From a virus, in IMG/VR virus record IMGVR_UViG_3300047481_001519, positions 1 through 29,096 of that record: a stretch of 29,096 nt of DNA; one strand, written 5' to 3'. The first letter of the stretch is position 1, and every line of letters starts with the position of its first letter. A program made the translations under genes and the position numbers. Shown here piece by piece: positions 26,075 to 29,096 of the stretch. Below the pieces are notes generated by a model, which worked only from the letters and a program-made list of their open reading frames with translations, searched no databases and was not told the DNA's origin.

Positions 26075-28606
26075 TTAGTACTCTATTGAATAATTGCCTC
26101 GCCTTTGTAAATAAGTTATTAAATGCGTGTATGCGTCTAACAGGTCGTCGTGCGACGTTGCCCCCACATTGATAATCTGATCAAACAACGCATCAAATTT
26201 TCTATATCTGTTAAACACAATTTTTTTATTTTCTAGCAAACCTAGCGTCCCTCTAAAACGAGCTATTTTATCTCCTCTAAAACCGTTAACTTCATGAATA
26301 TGTAAATTACTCAACCCCCGCTCATTTAACAAAACTCTTCTAAGGTCCGCCGCTAAACTCGCTTGGTAAGCAACTGACTCAACTACCAGCGTAACCGTAG
26401 AATAAGTCGGAAAATACGTATCGTTTTGAAAAGATAAGATTCCCCATTCAAGTAGCATATCGCATAGCAAATCTATTTTTTCTAGATTTCCAATAGACCG
26501 ACATTGGTGAGAATCAATAATGAAGTATTTGTCTTTAAGCCTTCCGCCTAAAACAAAAGCTGTATAGTCGCTGGTTTCATTTCTACTTGCGGATAAATCA
26601 ATACCGATAGCCAGCGAATCAAATTCAGTTTCAACTTCAGCTCGAACAAGCAAGTCTGGAGAAACAATTAAATCCGTGGTTAACACCGGTTGTTGCTGGT
26701 ACTGGAAAGCAAATGCCACAGGGTCAAGTTCTTTCTGACCGAGTAAGTACTGAACACTCCACTGCTCAGGCCAATAACTTACGGGGTTGCCTTGATTGTC
26801 GTAAGTGACAGCTTCTTGTGTCACTTGTTTCCAATTTTTTTCCGGCGAAAACATTGTTTTATGTATATCTAACGGGTGAAAACGTGTACCTAAACAAATA
26901 GCTCTACCCCCTTCAAAAATAATTGGTGCGATAACAGATGACCAGTTGTTGTTCATTTCATCTCTAATAGCAGGGTTTCGTATATCCGCGCTGCTTTTGA
27001 TGGGGTCGTCGATGAAACAGTTGCTTACAACAAATCCATTCGCAATAAAATTATGATCTGGATGGTCTATTTCAAGGTCATAGACAATGTGCGTTCCTCC
27101 GCTAATTTTTTCAACTCCGGAAACGGTGAGGGTCTCCCAGCTTTGTCTGTAATCTGATGGTGAGCCACATGACACTGACGGCAAATCGTTATAAGATTGC
27201 AAAGAATGTTGTTTGACCGGTCGTGATCTATGTGATGAACACACAGGTTTGTTCGCACTGTCCCGTCTTTTGTAGATAACTTCTTCTCCTTCGTATTGCA
27301 ACCGACACAGATGAAACTGTCCCGATTTAAAACTATCTTCCTCAGTTTTTTGAAGTCTCCTATATAACCCCCATGCTGGTAATTTGGGTTGTCCACACCG
27401 GTCATTTTTTTGGAATGATTTAAATCTGCACACTGGCGAGAACAAAACTGTGTCGTATGCGATGTTGGGCGAAACCTTTTGTTGCAATACAGACACACCT
27501 GAGGTTTTAAAATTTGCTTCGCCTGCCCCGCACAAGTCCGAGAACAACACAGAATCTTTTGATCGGTGCTTAATCTCTGAGCTAAACGGGAAGACATAAC
27601 CGTGAATATCTCCTGACAGCAGGGGCATTGAATCTCTACTTGAAATTTTCCTAGTTTTTGCCAACAAGTTGTACAGATTCTTTGTGTGCGTTGTTTTTCC
27701 TGACCGCAACTTAAACAAACTTTTAGTTGATTCGCAGGCGGATACTCCGATAAGGGTTTGCCCTGTACTAATATCTCCCGCCCATTCGTACCCTTGGTCT
27801 GTCGTAAGGAAAGGATGCTCGGGAGTTGCGGAAATATAACGGTTATCTGTTGTTCTAATTCGAACAATTTTTGAGGAACAACGCCGTGTAGCTGCTGCCA
27901 CGTCGCTCCAATCAATTTGATGTGTTTTTGAGTTTCTGACAGCAATTTGGAAGCGTCCTGGGTCTGCATATATTTTTTTAATTGGCTGTTCGCCTTGATC
28001 TGTCAAGATTAGTGTATCGCCCGTAAGACACAAATGTGCGCGTTTTGAGGTAATTGATCCTCTAAGACCTGCAGCACGTAGTGTGAATTCTTCGTCACCT
28101 ACTCTAGGGATACCTGCGTATTCAAAATCAATAGACCAACCAACGTCACTTTGCATACCTGGTTTAAGCCTGCAATTAGGAAATATTTTTTTAAACTCAA
28201 CTGAGTCAACAATTTGTTTGATGATTCGACTTTTAGGAATAGCAGTAGCAATGTTGTAAGAAATATAAATAATTTGAAGGGGCATCTTTGCTGCTGTATG
28301 ACGCCCGATACACCACGCAGTGAACATATTGAGCACTGTGCTTTTCGCTGATCCTCTGGGACTTAATATATCAAGGTTTGACCCTGCTATATCTAATAAG
28401 TACTTATTGCTTTCGTTTGTTATCAAGTGTGTATACCACTCCAACATATGTCTTGCTGGAGGTTTATCTAAAAGAGTACAAAACGTCTGAAAGTCACCCG
28501 CTGCTTTGGTGTAAATAGAATTCTCTCTTGTGCTCGAATCTTCAACAGCGCGAACAGCATTTAACTGAGCCCGGCGACGATAAGCAAAAGTTTCCCGGCT
28601 AGGCAT
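26075..28606 (-). CDS. terL: Terminase large subunit interrupted by an intein (843-aa precursor, 506-aa mature)
   Basis: TerL cuts and pumps DNA into the prohead. Visible motifs are Walker A SPRGSAKST at 82-90, Walker B RAHL-CFIDDP (D533, D534) split by the intein, and the RuvC-like nuclease acids GIDLSAS (D670), VVESVAY (E743) and HDDLLDA (D820/D821/D824). Removing residues 193-529 joins HL to CFIDD and gives a normal 506-aa terminase. Without splicing, the ATPase strand is broken and the enzyme should be inactive. The start is the ATG at 28606, back to back with the plus-strand glycosyltransferase gene (54-nt gap). Confidence 0.9.
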   Translation of the reverse strand: MPSRETFAYRRRAQLNAVRAVEDSSTRENSIYTKAAGDFQTFCTLLDKPPARHMLEWYTHLITNESNKYLLDIAGSNLDILSPRGSAKSTVLNMFTAWCIGRHTAAKMPLQIIYISYNIATAIPKSRIIKQIVDSVEFKKIFPNCRLKPGMQSDVGWSIDFEYAGIPRVGDEEFTLRAAGLRGSITSKRAHLCLTGDTLILTDQGEQPIKKIYADPGRFQIAVRNSKTHQIDWSDVAAATRRCSSKIVRIRTTDNRYISATPEHPFLTTDQGYEWAGDISTGQTLIGVSACESTKSLFKLRSGKTTHTKNLYNLLAKTRKISSRDSMPLLSGDIHGYVFPFSSEIKHRSKDSVLFSDLCGAGEANFKTSGVSVLQQKVSPNIAYDTVLFSPVCRFKSFQKNDRCGQPKLPAWGLYRRLQKTEEDSFKSGQFHLCRLQYEGEEVIYKRRDSANKPVCSSHRSRPVKQHSLQSYNDLPSVSCGSPSDYRQSWETLTVSGVEKISGGTHIVYDLEIDHPDHNFIANGFVVSNCFIDDPIKSSADIRNPAIRDEMNNNWSSVIAPIIFEGGRAICLGTRFHPLDIHKTMFSPEKNWKQVTQEAVTYDNQGNPVSYWPEQWSVQYLLGQKELDPVAFAFQYQQQPVLTTDLIVSPDLLVRAEVETEFDSLAIGIDLSASRNETSDYTAFVLGGRLKDKYFIIDSHQCRSIGNLEKIDLLCDMLLEWGILSFQNDTYFPTYSTVTLVVESVAYQASLAADLRRVLLNERGLSNLHIHEVNGFRGDKIARFRGTLGLLENKKIVFNRYRKFDALFDQIINVGATSHDDLLDAYTHLITYLQRRGNYSIEY
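27020..28030 (-). other. Intein in terL Walker B site (337 aa)
   Basis: The intein is CLTGDTLILTDQGEQPIKK... to ...NFIANGFVVSN, followed by Cys as the first C-extein residue. Block A has C1; block B is ATPEHPF (T69, H72); block F is VYDLEIDHPDHNF; block G ends VVSN with the terminal Asn and +1 Cys. The usual penultimate His is Ser336. The Hint splicing domain occupies about residues 1-100 and 298-337. The roughly 190 residues between are Ser/Lys/Cys-rich, with no LAGLIDADG or HNH motif in this frame. They coincide with the HNH protein read in the +1 frame. Confidence 0.9.
27067..27969 (-). CDS. HNH homing endonuclease nested out of frame in the intein, 300 aa
   Basis: The frame lies wholly inside the intein coding region, +1 relative to terL. 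Residues 83-272 read as a real protein: zinc pairs CLSC/CTTC (85-102), CPCC...CCSRTC (115-146) and CLYCNKRF...CSRQC (159-180), a GVDNPNYQHGG motif (191-201), then the HNH core CVGC...LCVHHIDHD, NNILCNL, CRQCHVAHH (221-271). The catalytic residues are probably H246, N258 and H267 or H271. Residues 1-80 overlap the intein splicing domain and look like a shadow, so translation may start later. No ATG, GTG or TTG exists between residues 36 and 124, and ATG 27969 has no strong ribosome-binding site. Its likely role is to cut intein-less terL and drive homing. Confidence 0.75.
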   Translation of the reverse strand: MQTQDASKLLSETQKHIKLIGATWQQLHGVVPQKLFELEQQITVIFPQLPSILSLRQTKGTNGREILVQGKPLSEYPPANQLKVCLSCGQEKQRTQRICTTCWQKLGKFQVEIQCPCCQEIFTVMSSRLAQRLSTDQKILCCSRTCAGQAKQILKPQVCLYCNKRFRPTSHTTQFCSRQCADLNHSKKMTGVDNPNYQHGGYIGDFKKLRKIVLNRDSFICVGCNTKEKKLSTKDGTVRTNLCVHHIDHDRSNNILCNLITICRQCHVAHHQITDKAGRPSPFPELKKLAEERTLSMTLK

Positions 28607-28623
28607 GTCAGTAAGCTGGCAAT

Positions 28624-28634
28624 GTCGCTATACT
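28624..28634 (+). promoter_or_regulatory. Promoter-like element GTCGCTATACT
   Basis: TATACT (28629-28634) fits a -10 box, with ATGTCA (28605-28610) as a four-of-six -35 match at 18 nt. The start codon at 28661 follows 26 nt later. The 11-mer is identical to one on the minus strand at 831-841 before the fibre gene. Confidence 0.4.
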
Positions 28635-28660
28635 AATCGTACTTCAAGTTTACCGTAAAA

Positions 28661-29096
28661 GTGGCAAAAGTACTCTGGTACGGAGATGCATGTTCTAACA
28701 CTGGATTTGGTCGTGTAACAACTAGCGTACTAGAACACTTACAGAAAGAACATGAAGTAGAGGTTATAGGAATCAACTATAATGGAGATCCTCATGATCT
28801 TCCCTATAAAATTTATCCAGCATCAAACTTAGCTTGTCCGGATCGTTTTGGTATTCCACGGTTGCCGGAGTTAATCGACAAGATTAAACCTGATATTTTT
28901 ATCTGTTTAAATGACGTTTGGATTGTAAATCAAGTATGGGAACGCATTCAATTCCTGAAAGATAAATATAAATTTAAGTTTATTGCTTATTTTCCTATCG
29001 ACAGCGAAGCTTATTACCCCGAAATGTTGCGGAATATTCCGCATTGGGACTTAGCCATAACATTTACAGTTAACTGTGCTCATAGAATTCTTAAAC
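28661..29096 (+). CDS. GT-B (family 4-like) glycosyltransferase, N-terminal part
   Basis: The frame is open from GTG 28661 to the window edge (145 codons). The N-terminus KVLWYGDACSNTGFGRVTTS followed by VLEHLQKEHEVEVIGINYNG is the first Rossmann half of GT-B glycosyltransferases, with the Gly-rich acceptor loop NTGFGR. The later KPDIFICLNDVWIVNQ and FKFIAYFPIDSEAYY continue the alternating strand-helix order. The donor-binding C-terminal half lies outside the window. It is transcribed away from terL from the promoter-like element at 28624. Confidence 0.7.
   Translation, partial: MAKVLWYGDACSNTGFGRVTTSVLEHLQKEHEVEVIGINYNGDPHDLPYKIYPASNLACPDRFGIPRLPELIDKIKPDIFICLNDVWIVNQVWERIQFLKDKYKFKFIAYFPIDSEAYYPEMLRNIPHWDLAITFTVNCAHRILK

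Noticed and set aside
27384-27599. Plus-strand 71-residue frame opposite the intein/HNH region
   Set aside because: No motif or start signal is present. The two minus-strand frames already explain the region.

Overview
The window looks like the structural (late) half of a tailed double-stranded DNA phage genome, most likely a cyanophage. The evidence for a phage is a large terminase, portal, a scaffold-like protein, a probable major capsid protein, tail-fibre-like proteins and a lysozyme-like virion protein, packed with 1-8 nt spacings or overlaps. The cyanobacterial host is inferred from an NblA-like phycobilisome-degradation protein, from a plastocyanin-like copper domain of a kind I know from cyanophage structural proteins, and from several small conserved phage proteins. 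No integrase, tRNA, CRISPR array or insertion sequence was seen. GTG and TTG starts are common.

Layout. The late genes lie on the minus strand and read from right to left. They begin with terL (28606), followed by a GT-A type glycosyltransferase, a run of very small genes (25181-23558), a GT17-type glycosyltransferase, portal (22515-20281), a scaffold-like protein (20786-19869), a terminator, small genes, a 271-aa protein, the probable major capsid protein (18494-17379), a 290-aa structural protein and a second terminator at 16452-16469. After that come a helix-hairpin-helix protein, a row of unassigned virion proteins (15884-10212), a lysozyme/M23-like protein (8410-7028) and, at the left edge, a set of repeat-rich fibre-like proteins. 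Three plus-strand islands interrupt this: six small regulatory-looking genes at 3296-6061, an excisionase-like HTH plus a Dps-like ferritin at 9406-10219, and a GT-B type glycosyltransferase entering at 28661.

The most striking observation is in terL. Its Walker B strand is split by a 337-aa intein (27020-28030). The middle of that intein does not look like an endonuclease in the intein frame. The same DNA, read in the +1 frame, encodes a zinc-finger HNH endonuclease (27067-27969) nested entirely inside the intein coding region. Splicing element and endonuclease therefore appear to be superimposed in two reading frames. A second large out-of-frame overlap (506 nt) joins the 3' end of the portal gene to the 5' end of the scaffold-like gene, and a third (145 nt) joins two small plus-strand regulators.

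Genes that probably act on the host are the NblA-like protein (light-harvesting antenna breakdown), the Dps-like ferritin (iron/oxidative protection), a cupredoxin domain inside a fibre protein, and three glycosyltransferases of different folds. Most tail proteins could not be assigned to a specific role from sequence alone. I did not recognise a tape-measure or tail-tube protein, so the tail type remains open.
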